Of a stretch of DNA of 36,310 nucleotides, positions 25,334 to 34,426 are shown in pieces. A program made the translations under genes and the position numbers. The notes beneath the pieces are model-generated. The model did no database searches, was not told where the DNA came from, and was given only the letters and a program-made list of their open reading frames with translations. Every line of letters starts with the position of its first letter. The stretch's first letter is position 1. Source of the stretch: Elusimicrobiota bacterium (GTDB lineage Bacteria > Elusimicrobiota > Elusimicrobia > O2-12-FULL-59-9); the NCBI GenBank assembly GCA_016206405.1, contig JACQRQ010000268.1, positions 1 to 36,310 on the forward strand. The letters run 5' to 3'.

Positions 25334-26929
25334 ATGGATCGCGCTTCGACCTTTGGAATTCTCGCGCGGATTTGGCAATTTGCCGCCGCTCCGGTGACGT
25401 TGTGGCTGGTGGCGTCCCGATTTGCGCCGGAGGCGCAAGGCTACTACTATGCCTTCGGGAGCTTGATCGCCTTGCAGGTGTTTTTGGAGTTGGGATTGGG
25501 CACGGTCATCTCCCAGTTTGCCGGCCATGAATGGGCCCGGCTGGCGCTCGATGAAAAGGGGCGCATCGCGGGAGCAACGGACGCCCTCTCGCGTTTGGCC
25601 GGCCTGGCGCAATCGGCCTTGCGGTGGTATGCGGCCGCCGGCGCCTTGGCGGCGGCGGGATTGGCGCTGGCCGGTTTTATCTTTTTCCGCGACGCGCCGG
25701 CGTCGCACATCCGCTGGGCGCCTGCCTGGCTGGCGCTTTGCCTGCTCACCGGCTTCAATATACTCCTATTGCCGGCGTGGCATCTTTTGGACGGCTGCAA
25801 TCAAGTGGAACACACGCACGCCTATCGTTTTTTTCAAAGCGTGCTGGAAACTTTTGCGCGCTGGAGCTTTGTTTTGGGGGGAGCGGGATTGTGGACGCCG
25901 GCTCTAGCCTGCTCGGCTTCCATGGGTTGCGGTTTGGTCCTGCTGCGCTCAAGGTATTGGAACTTCTTTCGATGCCTTTGGACTGCGCCGGCTTGCGAGC
26001 GCATCGACTGGTTCAAGTCTGTCTGGCCGATGCAATGGAGAACGGCGATCACCTGGATCAGCGGCACCCTCATATTTTCGACGATGACTCTGATCGTTTT
26101 TCGCTCGCACGGCCCCGTCATCGCGGGCCAAATGGGCATGACTTGCGCGCTCATGGCCGCGCTGACTAACGCGGCGTTTATGCTGGTTTCGACAAAAACT
26201 CCCCGTTTCGCCATGCTCATCGCCCGGAAAGACTATCCGGCCCTGGACCGGCTGTTCGTAAAATCAGCCCGGGGCGCGCTGGCGGTCATCAGCCTCGGCG
26301 CGGGAGCCATGGCGGCCATGCTCTTCCTCTTGCGCCTTTTCAACCACCCGCTGGCCGCGCGGCTCTTGCCGCCGCTGCCGGCGGGCCTGCTGCTTTTGGC
26401 GGCGGTCTTCAACCAATTAAACTTTTGCTATGGAGCCTACCTAAGGGCCCACCGGCGGGAACCTTTCATGCTCACCACCGCCGCCGGCGCCGGACTCTTC
26501 TGCGCGGCCGGATCTTATTTGGCAAGCAGCTACGGTCCGGTCGGACTGGCGGCCGGATTCTTGGCCGTCAGCGCGATGATGTTGACGGCTAATTCAATGC
26601 TTTTCTTTAGACTGAGGACCGCATGGCATGCGGATCAGGACGCGACGGACAGGCGTTTTGACATCATCGCGCCGATATCGGCGGGAGATTCGATGACGGG
26701 GATGCCGGCCCCGCGCAGCGCCTCCGCCTTGGCCGCCCAGGTCCCGCTTCCGCCCTCGATGATGGCGCCCGCGTGGCCCATGCGGCGGCCGGCGGGGGCG
26801 GTCCTTCCGGCGATGAAGGCGCAGACGGGTTTGGACATATGCGCCTTGAAAAATGCGGCGGCTTCTTCTTCGGCGCTTCCGCCGATTTCGCCGATGATGA
26901 GCACCGCATCCGTTCCGGCGTCGTCTTGA
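25334..26929 (+). CDS. Wzx-like polysaccharide/lipid-linked oligosaccharide flippase
   Basis: A 531-aa ORF whose first 430 or so residues form 11-12 membrane helices of the MOP/Wzx flippase type. The family recognisably starts with a loop of the [21 protein letters not shown] kind (here residues about 36-55), and the mid-protein [18 protein letters not shown] helix entry also fits. It would move a lipid-linked glycan across the membrane for the GT87 enzyme upstream. After about residue 432 (FFRLRTAWH) the ORF runs antisense through the 3' third of sucD for about 98 residues, which are not membrane-like and look like read-through. The true C-terminus may have lost its stop codon. Last gene of the operon, starting 7 nt after the GT87 stop without a clear Shine-Dalgarno. 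Confidence 0.82.
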   Translation: MDRASTFGILARIWQFAAAPVTLWLVASRFAPEAQGYYYAFGSLIALQVFLELGLGTVISQFAGHEWARLALDEKGRIAGATDALSRLAGLAQSALRWYAAAGALAAAGLALAGFIFFRDAPASHIRWAPAWLALCLLTGFNILLLPAWHLLDGCNQVEHTHAYRFFQSVLETFARWSFVLGGAGLWTPALACSASMGCGLVLLRSRYWNFFRCLWTAPACERIDWFKSVWPMQWRTAITWISGTLIFSTMTLIVFRSHGPVIAGQMGMTCALMAALTNAAFMLVSTKTPRFAMLIARKDYPALDRLFVKSARGALAVISLGAGAMAAMLFLLRLFNHPLAARLLPPLPAGLLLLAAVFNQLNFCYGAYLRAHRREPFMLTTAAGAGLFCAAGSYLASSYGPVGLAAGFLAVSAMMLTANSMLFFRLRTAWHADQDATDRRFDIIAPISAGDSMTGMPAPRSASALAAQVPLPPSMMAPAWPMRRPAGAVLPAMKAQTGLDICALKNAAASSSALPPISPMMSTASVPASS

Positions 26930-27519
26930 AACAGGGATAAAATTTTAACGAAGTCGGCGCCCAAAACCGGATCGCCGCCTATGCCGACCACCGTGGACTG
27001 CCCAAGCCCGTGCCGGGTCAATTGCCAGACGGCCTCATAAGTGAGAGTCCCGGAGCGCGAAACGATGCCCACGGAACCGGGCTTGTGTATGTATCCCGGC
27101 ATGATGCCCACCTTGGCCTGTCCGGGGCTGATGACGCCCGGGCAGTTGGGCCCGATGAGCGTCGTCTCCGGCCGACGCCCCGCCAATAAACGCTTGACTC
27201 TGGCCATGTCCCTGACCGGGATGCCTTCGGTGATGCACACAATCAGCCTGACGCCGGCGTCGGCCGCTTCCAGCACCGCATCGGCGGCGAACGGGGGCGG
27301 GACAAAAATCAGGGACGTATCGGCTCCCGTCCGCCGGACCGCCTCGGCGGCCGTGTTAAAGATGGGCACTCCAAAAATAAGCCCGCCGCCTTTCCCGGGA
27401 GTGACCCCCGCCACCACTTTGGTGCCGTAGGCGGCGCATTGCTCGGCATGAAATTTGCCGGCGGAACCGGTGATCCCCTGGACCAGAACCTTCGATTTGT
27501 TATTGACTAAAATGGACAT
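26635..27519 (-). CDS. sucD: Succinate-CoA ligase [ADP/GDP-forming] subunit alpha
   Basis: Alpha subunit (294 aa) of succinyl-CoA synthetase, which interconverts succinyl-CoA and succinate with substrate-level NTP formation. The CoA-binding Rossmann domain opens with [16 protein letters not shown]. The active-site phospho-His is His249 in [11 protein letters not shown], and the [12 protein letters not shown] and SRSGTLTYE motifs are intact. The length is normal. No Shine-Dalgarno is seen before ATG 27519, where octamer array E begins 10 nt upstream. It is separated from sucC by 103 nt containing an inverted pair of arrays, unusual for two genes that are normally overlapping. The flippase ORF overlaps its 3' third on the other strand. 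Confidence 0.96.
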   Translation of the reverse strand: MSILVNNKSKVLVQGITGSAGKFHAEQCAAYGTKVVAGVTPGKGGGLIFGVPIFNTAAEAVRRTGADTSLIFVPPPFAADAVLEAADAGVRLIVCITEGIPVRDMARVKRLLAGRRPETTLIGPNCPGVISPGQAKVGIMPGYIHKPGSVGIVSRSGTLTYEAVWQLTRHGLGQSTVVGIGGDPVLGADFVKILSLFQDDAGTDAVLIIGEIGGSAEEEAAAFFKAHMSKPVCAFIAGRTAPAGRRMGHAGAIIEGGSGTWAAKAEALRGAGIPVIESPADIGAMMSKRLSVAS

Positions 27520-27529
27520 GATATTGAAA

Positions 27530-27590
27530 GTGGTAGAGTGGTAGAGTGGTAGAGTGATCGGGTGATCAAGTAATCGAGTGAACGATGGGT
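27530..27590 (-). repeat. Octamer array E (reverse orientation)
   Basis: GTGGTAGAGTG units on the plus strand, that is CACTCTAC on the minus strand, with a degenerate CGAGTGA/GATCAAG part at the higher-coordinate end. This is the same head-then-body polarity as arrays A and D, read on the opposite strand. Lies in the sucC-sucD spacer. Confidence 0.9.
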
Positions 27591-27651
27591 TGACGTTGGG
27601 TTTTGAGTTCCGCTGAATCCAATCACTTTACCACCTTTACCACTTTACCAC
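27530..27651 (-). promoter_or_regulatory. Long inverted repeat between sucC and sucD
   Basis: Array E (27530-27558) and array F (27622-27651) are in opposite orientation and can pair over about 29 bp, enclosing about 63 nt. In the sense (minus) RNA the stem has one A-C mismatch per 8 bp; in the plus RNA these become G-U pairs. It could stabilise sucC mRNA or reduce sucD expression. Confidence 0.6.
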
Positions 27652-27655
27652 TATC
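27622..27655 (+). repeat. Octamer array F overlapping the sucC 3' end
   Basis: CACTTTAC-type units in plus orientation. The minus-strand reading of these units encodes the last residues of SucC (GKVVKVVK) and its TGA stop, so the array forms the gene's 3' terminus. Confidence 0.88.
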
Positions 27656-28810
27656 TTTCCGGGCGGCTTTCACCGCTTTCTGAGCCGCATCTTCAAGGTC
27701 GGCGGCCTGCGTCAAGGGCAGCCCGGATTGCGCTAAAAGCTTGCGCCCTTCCTCGACCCGCGTTCCCTCCAGGCGCACGATCAGGGGAACATCGAGCCGC
27801 ACGTGTTCCAATGCCTTCAAAATCCCCTCGGCGATGACGTCGCACTTCATGATGCCGCCGAAAATGTTGACCAAGACAGCCTCCACCTTGGGATCCTTCA
27901 GCAAAATCTCGAAGGCCTCGCGGACTTGTCCGACATTGGCGCCGCCGCCCACGTCCAAAAAATTGGCCGGTTCTCCGCCCGCCAGCTTGACGATATCCAT
28001 GGTCCCCATGGCCAAGCCGGCCCCGTTGACCATGCAGCCGATGTTGCCGTCCAAGCTGATGTAGGAAATTCCCGCTTTCTTGGCCGCGCGCTCCAAATCG
28101 GTCGCGTCGAGGTCCTCCCGGACCGAGGGATGTCGAAAAAGGCCGTTGTCATCGAGGGCCACTTTGGCGTCCAGAGCGATCCATCGGAAATCCGGGGTTG
28201 TCGCCAGCGGATTGATTTCTACCAGGCTCGCGTCCTGCTCGAGAAAAAGCCTGGCCAGGGAAACGGCGATGGCGCAAAATCCGGAGACGAGCTCCGGGGC
28301 GAGCTCGAGGCCGAAGGCCAGGCGGCGCGCCTGAAACGCCTCCAGGCCGCCCCCGGGGTCCAAGGGCTCGGTCAAAATAGCCTGCGGTTTGTCCCGGGCG
28401 ACGTTTTCAATTTCCATGCCGCCCTCCTTGGACGCGATCATCAGCGGACAGCCCCGCTTGCGGTCCATGACCACCGACAGGTAATATTCTTTGTCGATCT
28501 TCACGGCGGCTTCGGCCAAAATCTGATTAACGACGACGCCCCGGCCCGCCGTCTGGTGGGTCGTCAGAGACATGCCGATCATCTTCTGCGCCAAAGCGCC
28601 GGCCTCTTCCGCCGTGCGCGCCGTTTGAATGCCGCCCGCTTTCCCGCGGCCCCCGGCAAAAACCTGCGCCTTGAGCACCCACGGCCCGGCGCCTGCTTTC
28701 TTGATCGCCACGGCCGCCTCCGGCGCCGAAGAAAATACGCCGGCCGACAAGGGAACGGGCACTCCGTATTCCTTTAATAGGCGTTTGGATTCAAATTCCA
28801 GAAGCTTCAT
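27623..28810 (-). CDS. sucC: Succinate-CoA ligase [ADP-forming] subunit beta
   Basis: Beta subunit (395 aa) with an N-terminal ATP-grasp fold and C-terminal ligase domain. Visible features are [14 protein letters not shown] (nucleotide-binding loop), [19 protein letters not shown] (Mg-binding acidic residues), [14 protein letters not shown] and [11 protein letters not shown]. Partner of sucD downstream. The start codon overlaps the citrate synthase stop (ATGA), so it is translationally coupled. The last residues, KVVKVVK, are encoded by octamer array F and probably replace a natural C-terminus. Function should be normal because all motifs lie well before this tail. Confidence 0.96.
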   Translation of the reverse strand: MKLLEFESKRLLKEYGVPVPLSAGVFSSAPEAAVAIKKAGAGPWVLKAQVFAGGRGKAGGIQTARTAEEAGALAQKMIGMSLTTHQTAGRGVVVNQILAEAAVKIDKEYYLSVVMDRKRGCPLMIASKEGGMEIENVARDKPQAILTEPLDPGGGLEAFQARRLAFGLELAPELVSGFCAIAVSLARLFLEQDASLVEINPLATTPDFRWIALDAKVALDDNGLFRHPSVREDLDATDLERAAKKAGISYISLDGNIGCMVNGAGLAMGTMDIVKLAGGEPANFLDVGGGANVGQVREAFEILLKDPKVEAVLVNIFGGIMKCDVIAEGILKALEHVRLDVPLIVRLEGTRVEEGRKLLAQSGLPLTQAADLEDAAQKAVKAARKDSGKVVKVVK

Positions 28811-29982
28811 ATCTTGGAGCGGTCCCCCCGCCTTTTTTCGACCCGCTCATAGGAGCGCGGCTCCGGGCCGACATATTCCGCGTTGGGCCGGAATAGACGG
28901 TTTTCTTGCCAATATTCCAGCACATGCGCCGTCCAGCCGGCGACGCGGGCGATGGCAAAAATGGGCGTAAACAAATCCGGGGGGATTCCCAGGGCCTGGT
29001 ACACCAGGCCGGAGTAGAGGTCGACGTTGGCGTAAATGCCTTTGGAACCGACCTGCGCCTGCATGACCTCTTCCAGCCGCACGTTGATATTAAATAGCCG
29101 TTCGCTGTCGGTGCCCGCGACCACGTTGCGCGCGTATTCCTTAAAAACCCTGGCCCGCGGATCGACCGTCTTGTAAATCCTGTGGCCAAAGCCCATAATC
29201 CTGTATTTTTTCGAGCGGAAAGACTCGCGCACATAGGCCTCCACTTTGGAGGCGTCGCCGATGGCGTCGATCATCTTGAGAACCTCTTCGTTGGCCCCGC
29301 CGTGCAGGGGCCCCTTCAGAGTTCCTATGCCGCTGACGACGGCGGAATACAGATCCGAAAGAGTGGAGGCCGTCACCAGCGAAGAGAATGTGGAGGCGTT
29401 CATCTCGTGGTCGGCATGCAGGATCAAGGCCACATCCATGAGCCTGGCCTCGTCTTTGGTCGGCTGCCTGCCGGAAAGCATATACAGAAAATTTGCCGCG
29501 TGGTCCAAGGAAGGATGGGGAGCGACGGCGTTTTGGCCGCGCCTGAGCCGGTGGAAAGCGGCCATCATGGTCGGAAATTGCGCGGTCATGCGGACGGCGC
29601 GCTCTTCGTTGGCCGCGACGCCGTTATCCGGGTTTTTATCCAGGTTGCCTAAGAGCGAGGCGAGCGTGCGCAAAACGCCCATCGGAGCCGCGTCTTTGGG
29701 CAGCCGCTCGATGTGGGGCGCCAACTCCTCGGGAAGAGCGCGGCATTCGAGAAACCGCTTCTTGAGCGCTTTGAGCTCCGGGGCCGTCGGGAATCTCCGC
29801 CGCCATAAGAGAAAACACACCTCCTCGAAGGAGGAGTGTTGCGTCAATTCCTCGATGGAATAACCCAGGTAGTACAGCCGCCCTTGCTGCCCATCAATGG
29901 AGCACAGCCCCGATCGGGCCGCCGTAACTCCCTCCAGGCCCGCGGAAAAACCGGGTTTTGCGGCAAGTTTTGTGGCGCCCAT
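28807..29982 (-). CDS. gltA: Citrate synthase
   Basis: Condenses acetyl-CoA and oxaloacetate to citrate. The 391-aa length fits the shorter citrate/2-methylcitrate synthase type. Active-site motifs are LILHADHEMNAST, GPLHGGANE (catalytic His) and MGFGHRIYK, and the catalytic Asp lies in ANVDLYSG. First gene of gltA-sucC-sucD, with a good promoter at 30033-30060 and AGGGGG 11 nt before the ATG. No aconitase or isocitrate dehydrogenase is nearby. A 2-methylcitrate activity cannot be excluded, but the neighbours favour the TCA role. Confidence 0.94.
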   Translation of the reverse strand: MGATKLAAKPGFSAGLEGVTAARSGLCSIDGQQGRLYYLGYSIEELTQHSSFEEVCFLLWRRRFPTAPELKALKKRFLECRALPEELAPHIERLPKDAAPMGVLRTLASLLGNLDKNPDNGVAANEERAVRMTAQFPTMMAAFHRLRRGQNAVAPHPSLDHAANFLYMLSGRQPTKDEARLMDVALILHADHEMNASTFSSLVTASTLSDLYSAVVSGIGTLKGPLHGGANEEVLKMIDAIGDASKVEAYVRESFRSKKYRIMGFGHRIYKTVDPRARVFKEYARNVVAGTDSERLFNINVRLEEVMQAQVGSKGIYANVDLYSGLVYQALGIPPDLFTPIFAIARVAGWTAHVLEYWQENRLFRPNAEYVGPEPRSYERVEKRRGDRSKI

Positions 29983-30032
29983 ACGCGTTGTTCCCCCTGA
30001 TGCTGCGGCCGGCGGACTGGATTGATGAACTT

Positions 30033-30060
30033 AGTATATATATTTTAGGAAAAATGTAAA
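30033..30060 (-). promoter_or_regulatory. Promoter of gltA-sucC-sucD
   Basis: On the minus strand, TTTACA (30055-30060), a 16-bp AT-rich spacer and TATACT (30033-30038). A leader of about 45 nt would run to the ATG at 29982 and contains the Shine-Dalgarno. The intergenic region is the most AT-rich spot nearby and also has a weaker plus-strand TAAAAT (30057-30062) for the divergent gene. Confidence 0.65.
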
Positions 30061-30109
30061 ATATAGGCGCGGTGGCCCGGTCCGCTTCAAGGCGCGCCAG
30101 CGCAATTGC

Positions 30110-31609
30110 ATGCCCATCGCCCTCAGCATTCTCGGCGCCGCCGTCTGCGTCCTATTAAACGCCTTCTTTGTCTTGGCGGAGTTCGCCATCATCAAAGTGC
30201 GCGTCACCCGCATCGAGCAGTTGGCCCAGAGGGGCGTGCGCCGCGCCCAAGTGACGCGGGAAATCGTCCGGCAGACGGAAGCCTACCTCTCGGCCACGCA
30301 GATCGGCATCACGATCGCGAGCCTGGGGCTGGGCTGGCTCGGAGAGCCGGCCTTCGCCGTTATTTTCGCCCCTATTTTCGTCAAGCTCAACCTGGCTTCC
30401 GGCGCGGCGGCGCAAACCGCGGGCTTCGCGGCCGCTTTCGTGTGGATCACTCTGCTGCACGTCATTTTGGGCGAGCTGGTTCCCAAATCCATCGCGATCC
30501 GCAGAGCCGAAGCCTCGGCCCTCCTCGTTTCCGGGCCGATGCGCCTGTTTTACACTATAGCCTCCCCTTTCATCAACTTGTTTAACACCCTCGCCGAGGG
30601 GGTGCTGTTCCTGCTGGGTATAGCCCCCTTAAAACACCTGGACTTGGCCCACTCGGAGGAAGAGCTCCGAATTATTTTGGCCGCCTCTCAGGACGTGGGC
30701 TCCATCCCTCCCCAAAGGATATTCTTTTTCGAAAATGCCCTGGCGCTGGCCAAAAAGCACACGCGCCATATCATGACTCCCCGGGAAAAAGTCGTCTTCC
30801 TGTCCGTGCAGCAGGACTGGCCGCAAAACCTGGAGCTTATCCAAGCCACGCGCCATACGCGCTATCCCCTGTGCGACGGCGGCATCGACCAAACTCTGGG
30901 CATGATCCACGTGAAGGATTTATGCCACCAGGTGTCTTCCTCGCCCGATCTTTTGCGCCTTAAGCGCCAAATCCTCAAGGTGCCGGCGAGTTTCCCCGCG
31001 GAGCATCTGTTGGGCGAATTCCAGCGGCAGAAAACGCACATGGCCATGGTCACCGAGGACGACGGCCGCGTCGCCGGCATGGTCACGCTTGAAAACGTCC
31101 TAGAGCAGCTCGTCGGCAATATCGAGGATGAATTCGACCGGCCGAGGCCCATCGATCTCGGCCGGCTTTTTCATGAGGGAGTGGTCGTTCTGGATTTGAA
31201 GGCGGAAACGAAAAAGGAAGCCATCGCGGCCCTGGTGCATGCGCTGTGCAAGGCCAAAGGGCTTCAAAACGAACACCAGATTTTTTCTTCGGTTTGGGGC
31301 CGGGAAATCAGTTTTTCAACGGGCATCGGAAACTCGGTCGCCCTGCCGCACAGCGCGATCGCGGGTCTCACAAAATTCATGCTCGCTTTCGGCCTGTCAA
31401 GAAACGGCATAGACTTTCAGGCGCCGGACAAGCAGAAGACCCATCTCATTTTCATGATATTGTCTCCCATGGAACAGGCGGGGGACTACCTGCAGCTGCT
31501 GGCCAAGCTCAGCCGCCTGATTCGCAATTCAACCATCCGCGAACAAATAATGACCACGACCCGCAAGGAAACCCTGCTGGACCTTTTCGACGCCTTGGAT
31601 AAATTCTAG
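30110..31609 (+). CDS. CNNM/CBS-pair membrane protein fused to a PTS EIIA domain
   Basis: A 499-aa three-part protein. Residues 1-200 are a CNNM/DUF21 transmembrane domain (ALNAFFVLAEFAI-type start, LGWLGEP, LGELVPKSIAIRRAE), as in HlyC/CorC-type Mg2+/Co2+ transport proteins. Residues about 215-345 are a CBS pair (HIMTPREKVVFLS and MVTLENVLEQLVGNIEDEFD). In place of the usual CorC_HlyC C-terminal domain there is a fructose/nitrogen-type PTS EIIA domain (about 350-490), with the phosphoacceptor pattern GIGNSVALPH, His414. This suggests phosphorylation control of an ion transporter by a PTS relay. It diverges from gltA and converges on hppA with a 14-nt gap. The start at ATG 30110 has only a weak Shine-Dalgarno. 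Confidence 0.88.
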   Translation: MPIALSILGAAVCVLLNAFFVLAEFAIIKVRVTRIEQLAQRGVRRAQVTREIVRQTEAYLSATQIGITIASLGLGWLGEPAFAVIFAPIFVKLNLASGAAAQTAGFAAAFVWITLLHVILGELVPKSIAIRRAEASALLVSGPMRLFYTIASPFINLFNTLAEGVLFLLGIAPLKHLDLAHSEEELRIILAASQDVGSIPPQRIFFFENALALAKKHTRHIMTPREKVVFLSVQQDWPQNLELIQATRHTRYPLCDGGIDQTLGMIHVKDLCHQVSSSPDLLRLKRQILKVPASFPAEHLLGEFQRQKTHMAMVTEDDGRVAGMVTLENVLEQLVGNIEDEFDRPRPIDLGRLFHEGVVVLDLKAETKKEAIAALVHALCKAKGLQNEHQIFSSVWGREISFSTGIGNSVALPHSAIAGLTKFMLAFGLSRNGIDFQAPDKQKTHLIFMILSPMEQAGDYLQLLAKLSRLIRNSTIREQIMTTTRKETLLDLFDALDKF

Positions 31610-31623
31610 AGGGAAAAGCGGAC

Positions 31624-33696
31624 CTACCTCAAAAACGGCAGCGCGCCGATGAGGAGCGCGTGCAGCCTTTCGAGTCCGACGCCGAAAACCAGCGCCACCA
31701 CGGTCATCAGCTTGAGCAGGATGTTTAAAGACGGGCCGGCGGTATCCTTGAGCGGGTCGCCGATGGTGTCGCCGATCACGGCGGCCTTGTGCACGGCCGA
31801 GCCCTTGCCGCCCAGGTTCCCCTCCTCCACGTACTTCTTGGCGTTGTCCCACGCTCCGCCCGCGTTGGCGAAGAAGATGGCCAAGGGCACGCCCGTGACG
31901 ATAGAACCCACCAAAAATCCGCCGAGACACTCCTTGCCCATGAGCGCGCCGACAAGGATGGGCACGACCACGGCCATGACGCCGGGCGCGATCATCTCCT
32001 TGAGGGCCCCGCGCGTCGTGATGTCCACGCACTTGGCCGAGTCCGGCATCACCTTGCCTTCCATGAGGCCGGGAATTTCCTTGAATTGGCGGCGCACCTC
32101 TTCCACGATGCTGAAGGCGGCTCGGCCCACGGCCTGCATGGTCATGGCCGAGAACGCGAAGGGTATCATGCCGCCGATGAAAAGACCCGCCACCACCTTG
32201 GGATCCAACGCGTCTATTTTAGCGAGGTTCACCAACTGGCCGTAGGCCACGAACAAAGCCAGGGCCGTCAACGCCGCGGAACCGATGGCAAATCCCTTGC
32301 CGATGGCCGCGGTCGTGTTGCCGATCGCGTCCAGGGTCTCGGCGCGGCGGCGCGCCTCCGGCCCGAGCTTCGACATCTCCGCGATGCCGGCCGCGTTGTC
32401 CGCGATGGGACCATAGGCGTCGACGGCCACCGTCATGCCGGTCAAAGCCAGCATGCCCACGGCGGAGAGCCCTATTCCGAAAATGCCCGCAAATCTGTAG
32501 GCCACGATCGTGGCGATGCTGATGCCCACCAAGGGAACCACCGTGGACTTCATGGCGACGGCCAATCCCTGGATGATGGCGGTGGCCGGGCCGGTCTTGG
32601 CGGATTCCGCGATGCCCTTCACGGCATCCCCCGAGGTGTAAACCTGCGCGATGAAGCCGATGAGCAGCCCGGAAAGCAGGCCCGACATCACGGCCCAGAA
32701 CACCCGGTAGTCGCCGTACCAACGACCGCACAAAGCCAAGGCTCCGAACGCGAAAAGGATGGCACTGACGATCATGCCGCGGTTTAAAGCGGCCTGAGGC
32801 GAGCCGCCCTCCTTGGTGCGCACAAAAAAGACGCCCACGACGGTGGCCAATATCCCCCACGCGGCCAATAGGAAAGTCAGCATCACGCCCTTGAGGTCGA
32901 TCAATGGATTGGGCGCGGCCGCAATCACCATGGCCGATAAGATGGCGCCTATATAGGACTCGTAGAGATCCGCGCCCATGCCCGCCACGTCGCCCACGTT
33001 GTCGCCCACGTTGTCGGCGATGACCGCGGGATTGCGCGGGTCGTCCTCCGGAATTCCCGCCTCCACCTTGCCCACCAAATCCGCGCCCACGTCCGCCGCC
33101 TTCGTGTAGATGCCGCCGCCGCAGCGGGCGAACAGAGCCACGGAGCTCGCACCCATCGAAAAGCCGGCGACAAGGTTGGTGGCCGCTATCAGGCTATCGG
33201 CGATGGGCATGAGCCCGTACTTATGCAGGTAGGCGGTGATGATAAAATACGCCAAAGAGAAGCCGCCCAGCCCGATGCCGACCACGGAGATGCCCATGAC
33301 CGCTCCGCCTGGAAAGGCGATGGCGATGGCGTCGTTGTAGGACTTGGAGGCCGCCCAGGCCGTGCGCGTGTTGGCCCGCGTCGCGATCTCCATGCCGATG
33401 TAGCCGGCCGTCAGGGAGCAAACCGCGCCGAATACGAACGCGACGGCGGTGATTTTGGCGACGGCAAAAGCCAGCACAAAGAACATGACGGCCACGAAAA
33501 CTCCGATGGCGGTGTATTCCCTCTTCAAGAAGGCCATGGCGCCCTGGTGGATGGACTCGGAGATCTTCTGCATCAATGCGGTGCCCGGGTCCTTCTCCAA
33601 AATGGTCTTGGCCAAATAGGCGACGAAGAAAAGGCCCAGTATGCCCGTCGCAAACGCGACGAGCACGGATGTCATGTCTGCCAGCAGTAGGGTCAT
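31624..33696 (-). CDS. hppA: K+-dependent membrane-bound pyrophosphatase (H+ or Na+ pumping)
   Basis: A 690-aa, about 16-helix pump that uses PPi hydrolysis to move cations. The PPi/Mg site is intact: DVGADLVGKVEAGIPEDDPRNP with the following DNVGDNVGDVAGMGADLYESY, and the C-terminal DTIGDPLKDTAGPSLN. In GNTTAAIGKGFAIGS the residue after NTTA is Ala rather than the Lys of K+-independent enzymes (NTTKA), so it should need K+. This block is very like the remembered Thermotoga maritima Na+-PPase, so Na+ transport is possible. AAGGAGAT lies 6 nt before the ATG. It follows rplA by 45 nt on the same strand and may be expressed with the ribosomal operon. Confidence 0.95.
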   Translation of the reverse strand: MTLLLADMTSVLVAFATGILGLFFVAYLAKTILEKDPGTALMQKISESIHQGAMAFLKREYTAIGVFVAVMFFVLAFAVAKITAVAFVFGAVCSLTAGYIGMEIATRANTRTAWAASKSYNDAIAIAFPGGAVMGISVVGIGLGGFSLAYFIITAYLHKYGLMPIADSLIAATNLVAGFSMGASSVALFARCGGGIYTKAADVGADLVGKVEAGIPEDDPRNPAVIADNVGDNVGDVAGMGADLYESYIGAILSAMVIAAAPNPLIDLKGVMLTFLLAAWGILATVVGVFFVRTKEGGSPQAALNRGMIVSAILFAFGALALCGRWYGDYRVFWAVMSGLLSGLLIGFIAQVYTSGDAVKGIAESAKTGPATAIIQGLAVAMKSTVVPLVGISIATIVAYRFAGIFGIGLSAVGMLALTGMTVAVDAYGPIADNAAGIAEMSKLGPEARRRAETLDAIGNTTAAIGKGFAIGSAALTALALFVAYGQLVNLAKIDALDPKVVAGLFIGGMIPFAFSAMTMQAVGRAAFSIVEEVRRQFKEIPGLMEGKVMPDSAKCVDITTRGALKEMIAPGVMAVVVPILVGALMGKECLGGFLVGSIVTGVPLAIFFANAGGAWDNAKKYVEEGNLGGKGSAVHKAAVIGDTIGDPLKDTAGPSLNILLKLMTVVALVFGVGLERLHALLIGALPFLR

Positions 33697-33741
33697 GGAA
33701 CGATCTCCTTGGCGAGTTCGGCCGAGGCGGCTGCCCCCGGC

Positions 33742-34425
33742 TCAGATTTTTTGATTGGGATTGACGGAAACGCCGGGCCCCATGGTGGCGGCCAGAGTGA
33801 CGCTTTTAAGATACACGCCTTTGGAAGAGGCCGGCTTTGCGCGCAGGATCGCTTGCCAAATCGTTTGGGCATTGGCGACCAATTTGTCCTCGGAAAACGA
33901 CGCCTTGCCTATCGGCACGTGCACGATGCCGTAGCTGTCGGCTTTGTACTCGGCACGTCCGGACTTAAGCTCCTTGACGGTCCGGGCGATGTCGAAGGTG
34001 ACCGTCCCGCTCTTGGGATTGGGCATCAGGCCCCGCGGCCCCAAAATCTTGGCCAGGCGCGTGATGTCCTTCATCACGTCCGGAGTGGCCACCAGCACGT
34101 CGAAATCAAAAATACCCTTGTTGACTTTCTCGACGATGGCTTCCATGCCGACTTGGTCGGCGCCTGCCTCGACCGCTTCCCTCTCTTTATCGCCCTTGGC
34201 CAGGACCGCCACCTTTTTGCTTTTGCCGGTCCCGTGGGGCATCAACACTACGCCGCGGACCTGCTGGTCCGATTGCTTAACATCGATGCCGAGCCGTAGG
34301 TGCATTTCAACCGTCTCGTCAAATTTCGCGGATTTTGTTTTTTTGACCTGCGCCACCGCCTCTTCGAGGCTGTAGAGCTTGTCTTTCTCCAAAGTTTTCA
34401 CCAGGCCTTCCATTCTCTTGCCCAT
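33742..34425 (-). CDS. rplA: 50S ribosomal protein L1
   Basis: Complete 227-aa L1, the stalk-base protein that binds 23S rRNA and, in many bacteria, its own mRNA as a repressor. Recognised from VEMHLRLGIDVKQSDQQVRG, VLMPHGTGK, LGPRGLMPNPKSGTV and the C-terminal TMGPGVSVN. It lies 1 nt after rplK. No rplJ follows; hppA is next on the strand. Confidence 0.97.
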   Translation of the reverse strand: MGKRMEGLVKTLEKDKLYSLEEAVAQVKKTKSAKFDETVEMHLRLGIDVKQSDQQVRGVVLMPHGTGKSKKVAVLAKGDKEREAVEAGADQVGMEAIVEKVNKGIFDFDVLVATPDVMKDITRLAKILGPRGLMPNPKSGTVTFDIARTVKELKSGRAEYKADSYGIVHVPIGKASFSEDKLVANAQTIWQAILRAKPASSKGVYLKSVTLAATMGPGVSVNPNQKI

Positions 34426-34426
34426 T

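Noticed and set aside
27803-28777. 324-aa plus-strand ORF opposite sucC
   Set aside because: Antisense shadow of a complete SucC with all catalytic motifs.
31789-32787. 332-aa plus-strand ORF opposite hppA
   Set aside because: His/Gly/Arg-rich reverse-frame translation without motifs; hppA is unambiguous.
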